64,000 bases of DNA. It comes from Sambucus nigra (Eukaryota; Streptophyta; Magnoliopsida; Dipsacales; Adoxaceae). Below, piece by piece: positions 33,340 to 47,470 of the stretch; positions within the stretch are counted from its first letter, which is position 1; each line of letters begins with the position of its first letter. The position numbers and the translations under genes were made by a program. The notes under the pieces are model-generated. The model was not told where the DNA came from, made no database searches, and worked only from the letters and a program-made list of their open reading frames with translations. The stretch covers positions 361,298,605 through 361,362,604 of the forward strand of contig OX422216.1 of NCBI GenBank assembly GCA_949130495.1. The letters run 5' to 3'.

Positions 33340-35400
33340 TCCAATTACCCAAGCTCGAACCCGAATACCATGTGTGTATCATTATGTATGTGTATGTATA
33401 TATTAGGTGTTCTTAGTTGTTAGACTTTTAGTTCTTTTATTTTACTTGTCTTCATTTTTAAATTTTTTATTTTATTAGTCTAGTTTTATTATTATTTTAT
33501 TTGAATATTTTATTAATAGGTTAGAATTTTTTTTATTTTAATAGATTTTAATATTTAGTTTTATTAATGTTGTTAGTTTTATTTGTTAGTTAGATTAGTA
33601 TTATTTTAATTATTAAGTACAAATTAAGCACATACACTAAACCCTCACATACACTATCCTACACTCGTCACATCTTTTTCAACCCGAGCTACCCTACTCC
33701 TTTAACCCGGTCGCCTTATATCTCTGGCGACCTGCTCTCCCTCCCCATACCCTTGCTTTCTAAACCTCTACTGGTGACCCACCTTGGTAGTCCCTTAAAT
33801 TCCTTTAACCTAGTTACATCACACCTGGAACCCACTAGACCCACAATCGGCCGAACCCATGAGCTACCATATCCCCCTGACCCGATTTCAAATCTCAACG
33901 ACGACAGTCCACTTAATCACAACCAATCCCTCCATCCATTTAATTCGTCCATCCAATACCCAAAACCCAATCTTTTAACCCGAGCTTTAAACCCCCCAAA
34001 CCCGAAATTCAAACTGGAGCAATTCAAACCTAGAATCCAATCATCCACCTCCATGGAAATACCCATATCCGACCCACCACATGACACAAAACCCATTTAC
34101 ATTAACAACAAAATTGCCCCAACTACCACTATTAAACACACCTTCTTCAAGCAGTCCTTGCTTCCCCACACCCAAACACGAGTCCCATTCATTTTCAACT
34201 CTACCCATCTCCCATCCTAAGCCATATAACTACCTTTACCCATTTACCCTAAAAACCGATTCTGACCAAATAAATACAAACCCACATGTCTTTTTAAAAC
34301 CTCTATACCCATGTTCCTGAACTACCATCATTAACCCCATTATCCACATGCACTCATGTGCATTACCCATACCCCTCCTTCAACTAACACCTTTCATGCA
34401 CACTACAACCTCCGCCAATCCCAAAATCCCCCTTGATCCATGTGCATTTATAAAAGAATAACCAATAGCTACAACAAAAAGATAGCTAGAGAAGAAGACT
34501 TTAGAATAGAGAGAGAAAAAGTGAAAAATAATTACAAGAATTTTTAGAGGAAAAAATTATATAGAGTTTGAATTATTGGATTGAAGATTATAAATCTCAA
34601 TTTAGTATTTGTGCTCAATTTTTTGTCCATCTCTATTTCATTGAATTGTGTTTGTTCATCATGCTAGGCTAGTAACTCATTTCAAGGAGTGAAATGAAGC
34701 CTCAATGGATATAAATAGATGAATTTATTAATCTTGTGTACGTTGTTTCATTTATTTAGTAAAGTGTTATTCCTACATGTCTTTAAGCATCGAGAGAGGA
34801 TGAACCATCCTTGAGGAGTGATTGAAATTTAGTATATCTTTAATTTTTGGATTCAAACTAGAGATAGGATGATCCACTAGTTCGAGTATATTATATCTTC
34901 ATATTACTCATATTTTACTTTTTTGGAGATTTAAAGTTCATTATATGAGTTAGCTCTAACGAGTGATTTATATAATTTCTCTAAATCATTTCTTCATTTG
35001 AGTAATAGGGATGACAAATTACCTAACTAAATCTATATTTGTTTATTTCGTTAAATGGTGAGAATCAATTGATGAAATAGATAAATATTTGGGAACTTAG
35101 TAAACTTGAATAATCATGTACATTTAATTCTTGAAGTGGAGGTGAATTTTCATTCCCTGATTTGATCTCACTTGATTATCTCATTTTATTCACATCTCAT
35201 TTGAGTTAGTTGATTTTGTTTTAGCAGACTTTTTAGTATTGTCTTTATATCTATCATTTAGTTATATTTCACTCACTTTCATCACACACTTCTTACTATT
35301 TCTTTACATTTTCCTTCTAGTTTAATTACCTTTTCTCATTTAGTTTAGTTAATTCACCAACATCACATCAAAATGTTTTAATATAACCAAAACAAGAAAA
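33340..35400 (+). mobile_element. possible LTR-type insertion, unclassified
   Basis: A strongly C-rich upper part (33600-34430) leads to TATA-like TTTATAAAAG at about 34448, an A/G-rich leader, then long T-rich sequence with repeated hexamers TCATTT and TTTAGT. Composition and the TATA box suggest a + strand LTR promoter, but I found no terminal repeats or TSD. A 155-residue open stretch (33753-34220) is low-complexity Pro/Asn/Thr and not convincing as a gene. Confidence 0.25.
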
Positions 35401-35749
35401 AAATAAGAAAAATAGCTCGAAATTGGATTACGTGACTTTTCCTTTATATCACTCCATAAAGTTGGATTGACATACTCACTTACCATTATAAGAGTTTTCT
35501 TATATTTTGTAGGTAAATGAAGGGACTTGATTATCTTGGATTTTGACAACAACAAATCATCATACAAAAAGTCCAAGTCTATATAAGCAAAAAGGTCTAC
35601 CATACACTATAATTTAAAGAGATATATAATGTAATAAGACATATAAGGATACAAAATAAAAAATCATTCAATAAAATTGAGTTAAGTATAACATTTTTTT
35701 TATAAAAATTGATACAATCAAAACATGAATTAAAACTATCGAACAAGCC

Positions 35750-37430
35750 TAAGACTCTGCCTCTTCATCCTGAAAAACATCATCCTCATCCGACAAAACA
35801 GTCTCCATTTCTTCAGCCTCAAGAGTTGTAGTTACTTCTCTTCCTTTTTCTTCCCATCACCCTTTCACAACTCCTCCACACAGTGAGTGTGCATAACATT
35901 AGTGAGCCTACATGAAAAGATTTTTCATTGGATTTGAGATAATTTTTTACAACCATGTGCCTCACCTTATTATAGTTATGGATATACGCTTTATTATGTC
36001 TAATGAAAAAGTCTCAGGAGGTCTTGAAACTGTTCACAATATCATCAACAACTTTTTTCAAGGCCACACATTGATCACTGGTAATCTTCTATATGGACAC
36101 ACATGTTCTATGATTAGGTCCTTGATCTTAACATTTATCAGACCAACCTTCTTATTGAATCCCTTAGGCACATTTCTAAAAAAACTGTAGAGTAATTTTA
36201 GTCTATATAAAATTATCCTTGGTGTCAACTTTGGCATTATCCATTGCATCAATCTTAGCTTTGGAACCAAGACTATCATCCTAGAAGGTAGAACCTGCAG
36301 ACTTTTTTCTTGCATAAAAAAAGGAAGAATTGGAAATTTCCACCTGAGCCTGATGGAAACCTTTTGAGTCCTTATAAACCTTATAAAACTTGTCATATGT
36401 TGACATATGGTTCATTGTGGCCTTAGTAGCCTGGTAAAAAGTGGTATCTCATGGATATTTTAGGTTCCTTGGCCTTACATGATACCACATATGGGTAAGA
36501 ATGGCCTCACTTTATGGGGTGGAGGAGTTAGCGTCTACTAGAATAAGTGGCTGCAAAGGTGACTCTGTTAAGGAAATATGGCCAAATTTTTCCAGATGCT
36601 TATTTGTTTCCCCGGTGTTTTTTATTATCCTTTCCCGAGGCTTGATTCAAATTTTAGATTCCTCCTCCTGCTCGTGTAGTTTGGAAAGAAATAACTCCCT
36701 ATCGTTCTCCATCACCTCATGTCGGTCTATAGAGGTAAGTGCACAAATTGACAAATAAAAACTTTAGGCCACACTCTATGTGCTAGACTAATAGGTGCAA
36801 TGTGGGCATTACAGTATCCATGATCGTACAAGTCCGTAGGGGTAACCATCGCACAAATTGTTTCATCTCTTTAGGTATCAAGACTACAACCTTAGTCCTT
36901 TTCATTTGGAATTTATGCAGAAATTTCAAGAATAATCGGATTCAATATGACTCCATTTATGAAATATAAAGGCCATGGACAAGTTATGTAATTATCTTAT
37001 ATATTCAATAGGGGGGACGCTTCGGATATGAGGAACCCTAAGGGTTTCTCTATCTCGAATTCCTTGGCATGTGTTTCCCACTTATCATAAAAAAAGAAAG
37101 AAAAGTAATTTCCTTTCCATTCTTAGAACTAGAAGTCTGCCCCTAGTGAGGTATTGACTACGATTACACATCCACGTGTAGTGATATCCCAAAATTTCCA
37201 TAGATTTCCCTTTTCGACTGTAAAAATTAAAGAAATTTACAGTCATAATAACCCTCCTAAACTTTTTCTGCCACACCACCTAGGCTGCTAAGTTAGATTT
37301 CCATCCATTTTGATCGACTTATTTATTATATAGGTTCATTACATTAAGAAATGTCCACTTATAAATAGGCAACATAAGCCAAAATCAAGGAGGAAATCAT
37401 TTAAGGGTAATCACACACCATCGTTAGGGA
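35750..37430 (-). pseudogene. decayed antisense extra gene of the + strand Tat relic
   Basis: Read on the minus strand, 37420-37000 contains PLNDFLLDF, then VNFFNFYSRKGKSMEI, resembling exon 1 of the TatA antisense gene (PNDLFLHFF and later hydrophobic blocks). Further on, KKVVDDIVNSFK is helical, and the end is acidic: EAEEMETVLSDEDDVFQDEE before a stop at about 35755. Orientation opposite to the + strand gag relic at 31.4-31.9 kb is exactly what the Tat layout predicts. Residue identity is low and frames are broken, so this is a position-supported inference. Confidence 0.4.
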
Positions 37431-38900
37431 TTTCAATGTAGGATCGCTAAATCACAAAATGCATAGTGCAAATAATCCCCTGTGGGAATTCATAAGCCTC
37501 AGCTAGCCGAGATAACTATGCCACGTTCATTATATTAGGATGATTAAAGGTTGTAAGATCACTCGTCGTCTTAGTAACACGGTTGGATGACTAAGATTTG
37601 ACACTCTTTACTACTTTAACAACCATTACTCAACTAAGAGTTCATGGAACTTCTCTCAACTTGTACTTGATTGTTTGTGGAGAAGGTATCTTCCTCAATT
37701 TTATGGATACCGTCAACAGCCTTTATGGAATCCATATAATTAGAAAACTCTTCAAAGTCATAATTAATGCTTACACACCATAATCACTCTTTTAGTTTGC
37801 ACATTCCACTTGTTTTTACTGGTTTTATGTGGAACACCGCGGGAGGAGGAACTTAAACTTGCCTTATAGAGAGATTATCCTAGTACTCCCATGTATTCTA
37901 ATGCATAAGGACAATATAGGAACCTATAAAAGTATAAGTAGGTCCTTAGTTAGTGGGTCATCGGCCGCCCATTATGAGCAAAATAATGGAAGAATAAGTA
38001 TAAAAGACCATGACCTCATGAACAAAGGCCATGACACTAGACACGAGATCCTAAGTCTAGGCCATAAAATTGGGCAAAAGTTGTGGACTCCTATATTTCT
38101 GTGGAATATAATTCCTAATTTACGAGACCAATACTATGTTTGAATACCTAAAATAGGTCAAAATGTTCAAGTGAAATGTACTGGTAAAAATGTACAAATT
38201 ATTATCCATCAGGAATTCATCGCAACCATTAGTCAAAGTCGTGATTAGAACAGACAAACATTTAAGCTCCTCATTTACATGGTACGATAATATCAAAGGG
38301 GTAAAAACTAGTGTTTTCACCATGAACAACTAAGAATAACATTTTTTGTTCTTTGCCAAAAATAACCTTAAATTGACCAGATTAATGCCATTCAACCTAT
38401 TTTTAACCCTAAACTAGCCTAAATCTACACACCTAAATTAATCGATACCCAACAACACTTAAAATCCAAATCATCATCGAAAATCCAGAAAATACACGGT
38501 TAATCTAAACATCCGAATACCCAACAACCCTTAAAATCTTAGTCAAACCAAATACACTTACAAATCCCAAACAATTTAATTCCACTCTTTGGGAGATTTC
38601 AGCAAAAATCAGAGGCATAGTTAACCCAAACATCCTAAAAAATTGATCAAGTCAAACACTAACCCAAAAAATTAAAATAAAGTTTTCTGCATTTTACTAC
38701 TTGGAGAATTATTTCTGGAATATAAATCATGGAAATAAAATAGGGATAAGTACAAGAAATTATACAATTAAACTACAAGAAATTTGGGGTGAAAACCAAT
38801 CTGGATTTAAGAAAAAGCCTCGCTATAAATCGCTTGGAAGCCTCATCGTTAATTGCATGGTTTTATCAGACATCGAACAAAACTTCTGCTCTTAAAGTAT
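37431..38900. other. no gene seen
   Basis: AT-rich. Short frames only. Probably non-coding part of the Tat relic between the antisense gene and its 3' LTR. Confidence 0.3.
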
Positions 38901-39860
38901 TGATAAAGGTAAGAAGACGCAGGCTCATAGAATTTATATGAAGGATTACAAAAAGTCAAATTGTTAGAATTTTAGAATGACTGAACTAGTAGGTTGTGAC
39001 ATTAATAATGCCTCAGCACTAACGAAGTGCGAACTTTAACCTCCTCAAGAGTGGCCACGATCATAAGGTAATACTCTATGAACAATAAAAAAAGCCCTAT
39101 TACTAAATCACTTATCTTTTGGAACTGAGGCTCAAAGGGATTATATTATACACAAAATATATCAACCCGTGAACATAAGACATGTAAGTTGGATGTCCTC
39201 GCCAGTATAGCAAAGATATACTCAATTGTAGACAACAAGCCTTAGCCTAAAGAGAATTCCATGACATTACCTGACTAGATCGTGGATATAACTCCACTTA
39301 CCCCTTTGTACACTCAAGATAACAACCTAGTGCACTCACATGTCATAGACTCCATACCACATCCATGTAAAAGGATCATGACAATGTTAATAATAGGATG
39401 TGATTCCCTAGACTCAGTAGCCCCCACCCCCCAATGTATAGGTCACGGACAATAATATGGCATCGATATATCCTCATTCCCGAATGATTCTAACTTATGC
39501 ACATTTATAAACAAGTCACGTTCACCGTGAACATGACACACCCTCTAAGTAAAATAAATAAATGTCCTCACATCCTCCTTTGACACAAGTTTTTTCAGGC
39601 AGAATCCCTCACAAATTCTCTCCGATATCTCTCTTCATTTGAGTACACACGTTGAGCGCCTACTTTAATCACCCGAGCCACTCATAATTGTGGAATCTTC
39701 TACATAACTATTATATTATTTTTTTATCCTTCTTCTCTCCTCTTTTACACCTTTATGCCCCCTAACTTGTTCTATTGCATCTTGTTATCATGGTTGAACC
39801 ACTTTAAATACCATTTATCTCTCTTTATCTCTATTTTACTCTATTTTCAATACTTTGACA
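38901..39860 (+). mobile_element. possible decayed 3' LTR of the + strand Tat relic
   Basis: Order of signals similar to the 3475-4070 LTR: a CTCTCTTC pyrimidine tract, a TTTTACACC word, TTGTTATCATGG then GGTTGAACCACTTTAAAT-(n)-TTATCTCTC (compare GCCGAACCACTTTAAAAAT and GTCTCTC at 3964-3992). Ends are not identifiable. Confidence 0.3.
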
Positions 39861-42800
39861 ATTGTGTCTATTTTTGAAGGTTTGATTTACTTTGGTAAGC
39901 CATTTTTAGATGAAGATAATAAGGGTTTGGACTTTTTTGGATAACCTAGATTTATCACTTATAAAGGCTTCAAATGCGTAGCAATACAATTATAAAAACA
40001 TTGATAAAAAACATTTGGAGAATAATCAATTGAAATCTTTTGATATATATTCTATCCAAAAACCTTGGAGATAAAGCAACACTAGTGAACCCGAATCCAA
40101 AAAGCAACATTCATACGATAAATAAAACTAGGCACCCAAACCCTGAGTCTTGTAGGCCAAATAGAACTCATGTGGGTATAAAGATAGTATATTCACTGAA
40201 TTATAATGCATGCTACTAGGGCTTAAGGACATCATCTTATGTTTATGAAATCATTGGTTTACTGGAATCACGAGTTACAAAAATCATCGGGTTAAGGATT
40301 TCTTATATAAAGATTGAATTAATATTAAACTAGATTCATGAACTACACAAAAGAGTTCATAAATGAGAACAAGAGTTAGGGGACTATGAAACAGTAATAC
40401 AAACAATTGTAATAATTCAATATATAAGCTCAATATAATATTGAAATAGAATTCACCTACTTTTATTTTGGGGACTAGCTTAATTGGAAACTTCTTTTGT
40501 AGGCTTTGCATTAGGATTTTTGTAATGAGTTAAAGCATGTAAGACATTATTTTATCATAATCTATAATGTAAGAAAGTTAAGTTTTAGGAAAACAAAACA
40601 TAGGGTTATATTTGAAAATATATATTAGTTTAAATTAAATGGGGTTTTAAACATCATTGGAGGTTAGTGTAAGATAATATAATATTTAATTTATGTTAAA
40701 GAACCAATATTTGAAAATGGGGGGTTCAAATTTGAAAGTTTGAATTCTAGGGGTTTGCATGCAAAGTGGAATTTTATATAGTTTAATTCATATTTTAAGG
40801 TTTATGCTTAAATGAGTTTTGGTTATCCAAACATGGCGTTATAATTTAATATTTTTACTAAAAATTAAACAAATATTTTAGAAAAAAATAGAATTTAATG
40901 ATTGACACTTGTGTACCACACAACATATTCAACCTTCGATAGTTGACTTTCGAATTTAAAAATTTTCACAATTGAAATTTTCCATTATAGAATACTATTT
41001 TAGTTTATTCAAAAGCCAAACTTAGTTATTTTTCACAAGTAATCCATCTAGATAACTTTTATGGATTGAGATTAAGTGTATTCTCACATTGAGTCTCTGT
41101 AAGAATGGCCAAACTTTGACTTGAGCATTTGTGGATTCCTGGTTAAATTCAAATTATGGCTTGGTTATCATAATGTTTCAGTGCAAGGATTGGATAGAAT
41201 TTCTTTGGTTAAAATTCATAATTTAAATTTTATAACGAGAATTTCATATCTTATATTTTTAGCGGAAAAAAACTCAAGTTTTGATTTGGGGTATCAACAA
41301 GTGTTAAAATGAAAACTAAGAATTGCATCAAGGTTCTCGAGAACCATAGCTTTAGTTTTCCCATTTTGAAACCTATTAAAAGTCAAGAATATAAAATTCA
41401 CTATTAAAGCTCAATCTTCCATGGTGTTTTCTCAAATTTAAGATTCTTTAGTGTCATATACATGTAATAAATAACACGCAAATAATCAAAATGATCCTAT
41501 ATTAGTAAAAAATCTCAACCAAATTTGAAGAATTGGATTTTATACATTAAATAATAGAATACAAAAACTCTCTCGATTTAAGCTTTGAATTTGAATTGTG
41601 GAGTGAGTTTTGCACAACAGTAAGTTAGAGTTTTTATAGATCTGGTTGAGGTAAGTTCATTGATTTTTTTGGGTGAGTATTCTTTCCTCGATTTAACAAA
41701 AATTAGGTTTGACATGTTATGGAGGTATAAGGTGTCCACGTATTTTCATGTGTACAAACTCTTTATTAGGATTCTTAGGCGGCTCCACATCAGCAGGTGG
41801 CTTCGTGTAAGTTGTTAGGTTTGAGCTTTAGGTCCTTAGATAGTTTATATTTCCATATTTAGTTTTTTTACATGTATTTTTTTAATGCTTTAAGGGACAA
41901 TATGTAATATTACGAACTTATGAGGGTGGTTTATTTATAAATATAGTAATTCTAAATGTTATGGGTTTAATTCTGTTTTGAGATTAAGTTGTGATTGTGA
42001 TAGTTTATTGATGTTTTCAATTTTCTATGGGTATTTTTGGAAATTTTTGAAGTTTAGGTTTACAAGGGTAATATGTTTTTTATTTAGGATTAAGTCGGCT
42101 ATTTGTCTAATTCATAGTTTTTTTTATGAAGTCTTATATTGATAAGGTATATATATTTTTTGGTGAATACGTTTTCGATGGGATTTATCTTTCTGTAGAA
42201 CTATAGAACGAGTAGATGTAATATAACGTATATGGGAAGTATAGGTTGTTGCATAAGAATTGGGGCTTTTAGACCTGATATCCATCAACTCAATCAAGGA
42301 AAGTCTACTTATGGTAGTATTTTAATTTTTTTTGTTATAATGCAATTATTCATTAGAATTAAAATATAATGTGATGAAAATCTGAATGGGATATGAATGG
42401 ACTAGTTTGGTCATTAAATTAACATGATAGTTTCAATTAATATTCATGTTCTTGGGATACATTGAAACTGGATCCAACCTTTTTAAATTGGAGATATAAT
42501 TTCTATTAAATTATTAGAGTAATGTTAAGTACAGATAAACCATTGAAATAATACAACGAATTGATATCTAGTTTGAATCATATTGTTCTAAGATTGGATT
42601 CTTGGGGTCCTAGTTGAAATTGAAATTTATACCATTGAATCTTTCTGTAATCATGTAAAACCCTTAGTCCTAGATTATATATCATTTTAGGGTTACTCAA
42701 GTATTGTTGCTACTAATTGGAAGCCCGAGGCCAACGTTGTTTATTTTGGCATTAGGGCATAGGAAGAGATATACCCTTTAGCAAAACTTAAGTTGTTTGA

Positions 42801-43546
42801 GGTCATTTTCGTTTCTCATCCTCTAAAATAAGTTCATAAGTTGCTTTCCTTTTACCATGTTTGTCCTCTAGTTTCATGATGTATTTATCTACTAATGGCT
42901 TACATTTGGTGTAGATAACGCAACTGCTCTTAAAAAGAAGAGTGGGAAGTAATGATCCTTAAATTCGTTCGTAACAATATGATAGGGGCTGAGCGGATGC
43001 TCAGTGAAACCAATAAAATAATTAAATCTAAAAAGAAGGAACCTAAAAGTAACAAACCCGCTTTGTAGGAGAGGAAAAGGAATGGTCATTCAAAATAAAT
43101 TAGGCAACTTAGAGTCCAACTGGTCAGGTGATGTGGCATAACATTTCCCCGTGTAAGGAGGACTACTCGCCCCAATAAGGTGACCTTAACACTCTCTAGG
43201 CTAACTATGTGATTGTAAATGATTTCATAGTCATCGACATACCCGATTGTGATAAAAGGTCTTCTTTGAACTTGGAAGGGGGATAGGATGTTAGTGTTGC
43301 TATAAATAAAGTCCTTCAGGTTCGTCCCATTTATGTATTTATTCATTTTCTCTAAGTTTGACATGGCTATTAAAACTCTCATTTATTCTTTATATGTTAA
43401 GACTGATGTTAATGGTAGATCTCCAACAATGGGTTAGTATTAGCTTTGCATAAAAAGAAATCAATGGACCATTATAAATGCTAGTAAAGGCTTAGAAAGT
43501 GATGATAAATTCTAAACTTGAAGCATACAAAAATGAAAAGACTAAT
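39861..43546. other. unclassified AT-rich sequence
   Basis: No credible gene. Around 42880-42930 an acceptor-like TTACATTTGGTGTAG is followed by a Lys-rich reading (NATALKKKSGK) on the + strand that could be a scrap of a Tat antisense gene interrupted by LTR E. A 98-residue minus-strand frame (43382-43086) is not recognised. CTAAT at 43542-43546 is the left TSD of LTR E. Confidence 0.3.
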
Positions 43547-45721
43547 TGTAATACCTCGTATTTTTATGCTATATTAATTTGGGGATTTATTAAATTTAAT
43601 GTGAGTGAATTATTTAATAAAAATCCGGAAATTTATTATGTTATAATTATTAATGTGACGAGAGTTAGTAATTATGGGAAGTTTGTTGAATATTACTAAT
43701 GAGCAAAGTAATATATTATATTGGTTATATTGAATGTCACGAGAGAATAAAATGACAATTTTGGAAATTTGAGCCGGGACACGCCCGTGTCGCGTCGGGA
43801 CTAATTATTGATAAATAAAAGTGAATATTTTATAAGTTGTTCGTATGGTCATTTTGAGTGGGCCAACGCGCCTGGAAGGGTCGAGATAGTCAGAAAAGTT
43901 GAGGACCAGTAGGGCATATGAATAAATGTTAAATTCTTAGGCATTCTTAATAAAATGATTTGGGAGACATTGAGGACCAGTAGGGCATATGAATAAATGT
44001 TGGGATCTTTAATATTCGACGAGAATGGTATTTATGGGGTATTTACTTTAGGGTTGGTAAATTTATGTATTAAAGGGTGAGGCGCGCAAGAGAGTTACGT
44101 TGGAACATATTAATGACACCTAATGAATTTTATACTTGGGAGGATAGGGTCCACAAGTGTCACGTAATGGGTTGGAGAAACCCTTCGAGTTAAGGTTAGC
44201 GACTAACCCTTATAAGGAATACTTAATGTGAAAAGTAAGGATAAATGTTGTAATTTTGGGTGATGAGAGGAACCTATATTAATATAATAAAATTGATATA
44301 TTTATATGATTGTGTATGCATATATTATATACATGTGAAAACCATGCCCGCGCTACTTGCTATCCCTGAGGTTACCGCGCTGGGACAGTCTTATCTCGAT
44401 GGGACCTTTATGGGGAATATTGACTTGTACCCTAGAAGATAGATATCCTTGGTACAGGCTATCGAATCGATAGTTCAGACGGTCCTAAGAGGCGTGGGGT
44501 ATGTACTGACCTCTTAGAGACTTGGAATCTATACTTCGCCTCAATCTTGTTTGTGTTTATATGTTGATACAGTTCGAGAGTGATTCCGAACTTGTACTTC
44601 CCTTAGTGTGAGCGATACGGGGATTGGATAGCAGAGTATGCCCGCACCATAGTTTTATTTGGGGTGCTATTATGATATATATATTATACGAGTAGTAAAT
44701 ATATATATATATATATATATATTTATGAAATTATGAAATCTGGAACTGCCTACTGTGATTTGATATGTAGGACATGGCTGATGACTCAAATTGAAATACT
44801 TGCGTTGAGAAAGTATAATATGACACTGGAAACTTTATAAATTAATCAAGTTAAATTGAGAATTTTGGATACTAGTGAAACCTTTTTAAACAACATTATT
44901 GTTCATTTTTAAATCTTTCGAATAACTTAAGGTAAGTTAAATCATTGGGGGAGAGATAGGGTGTTATATGACGAAATAATCCGTTGGGAAGGTTAGTACG
45001 ATAGGCGTGCACATTAGAAGAGAGGTGAGAATTTCTCAAGAGAGTGTGGAACTAATATGTTGTTGCATTGGCCTGTATCAATTTAAATACTTGCTAAACG
45101 AATTTTTAAAATCATACACACTATCGAGCTCTGACCCATTTCTCTTTCTCTCTCTCTCTCTTGTATATATATGTATGTATCACAGGTGCCCAGCCACAGG
45201 GGCGTCTTGTTTAGGATCTCTTGGAAGGAACGCGCTGCAGCTTAGGTGGGAGTTGCAGGTCTCTTGATTAGACGACTTCGTTCATTCGGATCCACTCTTA
45301 GTACCTTCATCTAGTTGGGCATGTGTAGCTCTTTCCATTATTCCGTTGTTATTGGACTTTTGTATTTCAGTTATTTCCAGTATTGTTACTATGGGATTTA
45401 TTCAGTTTGGATGTGTGACTTTAGATTTCGTATGTTGACATTCGATTGACGAATGTATTAAATTAATTGGTTTATGTTGCAGAATTTAATGTGGTGTGAT
45501 TCTTACTTATTGAATGTTGTTAATAAAATAAATGATTTTTCTTTAAATAAGATTTGGAAAGTATATATGAAAATGGTTTTGACACTTAGCTTAATTAATT
45601 AGGGTGTTAAATTGGAATAATTTATTTTTCGACAGTGATGCTAAGAATGGACCAACTGTTCACCTTGATTTAATTTAATAAAGGTGTGATCGCCCGGTAT
45701 TTAATTAGGCGGGGTGTCACA
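43547..45721 (+). mobile_element. solo LTR E (2175 bp), TSD CTAAT
   Basis: Starts TGTAATACCTCG and ends TAGGCGGGGTGTCACA. CTAAT occurs at 43542-43546 and 45722-45726. No internal region is present. It is the only family member in this window in + orientation. The conserved boxes are reverse-complemented relative to the others: AGGTGCCCAGCCACAGGGGCG at 45184-45204 and TTTTCGACAGTGATGCTAAG at 45626-45645. A hairpin AGTTCG/CGAACT lies at 44571-44592, and (TA)n at about 44697-44721. Confidence 0.9.
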
Positions 45722-45726
45722 CTAAT

Positions 45727-46165
45727 GAGATTAGGACCCTAATTATATAGGGGGTCAATGACTAAGTTTCACTCCAAATTACTAAGTATGTGCTCAAAAA
45801 CAAGGTAGATGATCTTGTAGTAGCTATAATGGTGAAGGCTAAGAAATATTATATCACCAAATATTAATCATCCACCGATTTTCCAGACATTGTTATATAA
45901 GACATATGTTAAGGGTAAGTGGATATGAAGGTCAAGTCTAGCCAAACTATCCTAGGCATTGCTATTGAGTTCAGTAGTTAGTAGATTTACGATTCCAATG
46001 GGAATTCGATTTAAGTAGGCTTTAATACCCAGGAAGAATCTTAATACGTGGTTGAGGCCGATGTTAATATTGTAGATGAGAAACCCTTGGACGCAAATGG
46101 CAGTTTTGATGGAGATGACACTACGCTTATCGATCATTCCATCAATATTCTCACCATTGAGATGA
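45727..46165 (+). pseudogene. possible C-terminal piece of a Tat antisense gene
   Basis: On the + strand, 46048-46165 reads VEADVNIVDEKPLDANGSFD then GDDTTLIDHS, an acidic tail like those of the TatA second frame and the 35.75 kb relic. Upstream fragments (VKAKKYYITKY) are interrupted by stops. A minus-strand pol end lies to the right (47280-47470), so the antisense orientation fits the Tat layout. Confidence 0.35.
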
Positions 46166-47279
46166 TGTGTCTTAGATCTTTTTCAAATTTGATCAAAATT
46201 TTCTCCAATCTGCATGGCCTTTAATACATTTATTGTTAAACATTTGGCATGTAACCTTAACATTTCCCCAATTTGAGGATATTACATTTAACTCATAGTA
46301 GTTTTTAATACAATTCATATAGGCTTTTCTATTCCATTTTCGTTTTATCAATGTGTGTTGCCCTACTTGAGTATTTTAGTTAAGCACCATATCCTTTACT
46401 TTATTACTCAAGTCCCCTTTAGGTATGAAGTCAAACCTTGGTCTGCTAGGGGTGACATGAATTTGTCCTTCAACCAATTTTTATTGTATTAGCTAAACAA
46501 ATTGCGAAAGAAGATGTTAACTTGTCCTTATACTATATTTGGTCATACTATTTGAAAGAATTAAAATAATACATGTTAATTTTTTCTTAAACTAAGTATG
46601 GTCAAATTAGCTAAGCCAATTAACAAACGCATATATATTATCTCGTATTTCCGTCTCATCTTTAGCTTCGGTCATACCTTAGTCTTACACTTCTATGAGA
46701 GAGACTTTATTTCGGAAACCATTTTTATTTACCCTTGATTTAACACTTTTAGTTATGATTTCAAACACTTACAACAGCCATTTATGATGACCTTATTACG
46801 TAAAAACTTCTTACCATTAATGTAATTGTCTAAGACCTATTTCATCTTTTTTAAACCGTAGTGTCTCGTCTTATGTGTTTTCAAACGAGGATTTTTTAAC
46901 CCCATAATCACTTTAATGATTTGTAGTTCTGTCCTAAGAGGAGCCATATTTTTATTGGGTTCATCCTACTTCAGGATCCATTCCCTCATTTATGTCACAT
47001 TCTGAGAAATTCCAACGAGTTAAGATCCATAAATGTTTCCCGTTTTACTCCATATATGAGGCTTAATCATAAAAAGAAACATAGAATAAATCAACAAGTA
47101 GGTTGGGAGGGAAACTTGAACTTATTTTCGTTCATATGTGAAACATTTTTGTAGTGGTAATACTTCCTCATATGATATACATTTGGTTGTTTGGTGAAGG
47201 TTTCTTCTTCGGGAATTTCAAGTCTAAATGTTCCTTTAACTACTTCCTATGTAATATTATTAGGGTTCTGACAATTGGG
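46166..47279. other. no gene seen
   Basis: AT-rich, non-coding in all frames by inspection; lies between the putative antisense-gene tail and the pol end of the minus-strand Tat relic. Confidence 0.3.
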
Positions 47280-47470
47280 ATGAAGCTTGTTCTTTTTCTT
47301 AATCACCTTCTTAAGAATGTTGTCCCCCACTTTCAATGGTTTGATCTTTAACATTTTTATAATACTAAGTAACTCTTTGTTGATACATTTCCTATCTTAC
47401 TGTAGCATCTTACCCGATATCTTGTCGCATGTATAAGTCTAGCCTTCTCTCCTCATCATCATTCTAATCT
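47280..47470 (-). pseudogene. relic of integrase C terminus, minus-strand Tat relic
   Basis: The minus strand reads DEERRLDLYMRQDIG, then MYQQRVT and YYKNVK, then a GG..LRR remnant. This is the conserved order at the end of plant Tat integrase, as in TatA (LADERREFALIKLASYQKQL then QYHKRV). It is heavily mutated and short. Confidence 0.4.

Noticed and set aside
33753..34220. 155-residue + strand open frame
   Set aside because: Lies in a C-rich stretch that by chance lacks stops; low-complexity Pro/Asn/Thr sequence; no start context or domain.
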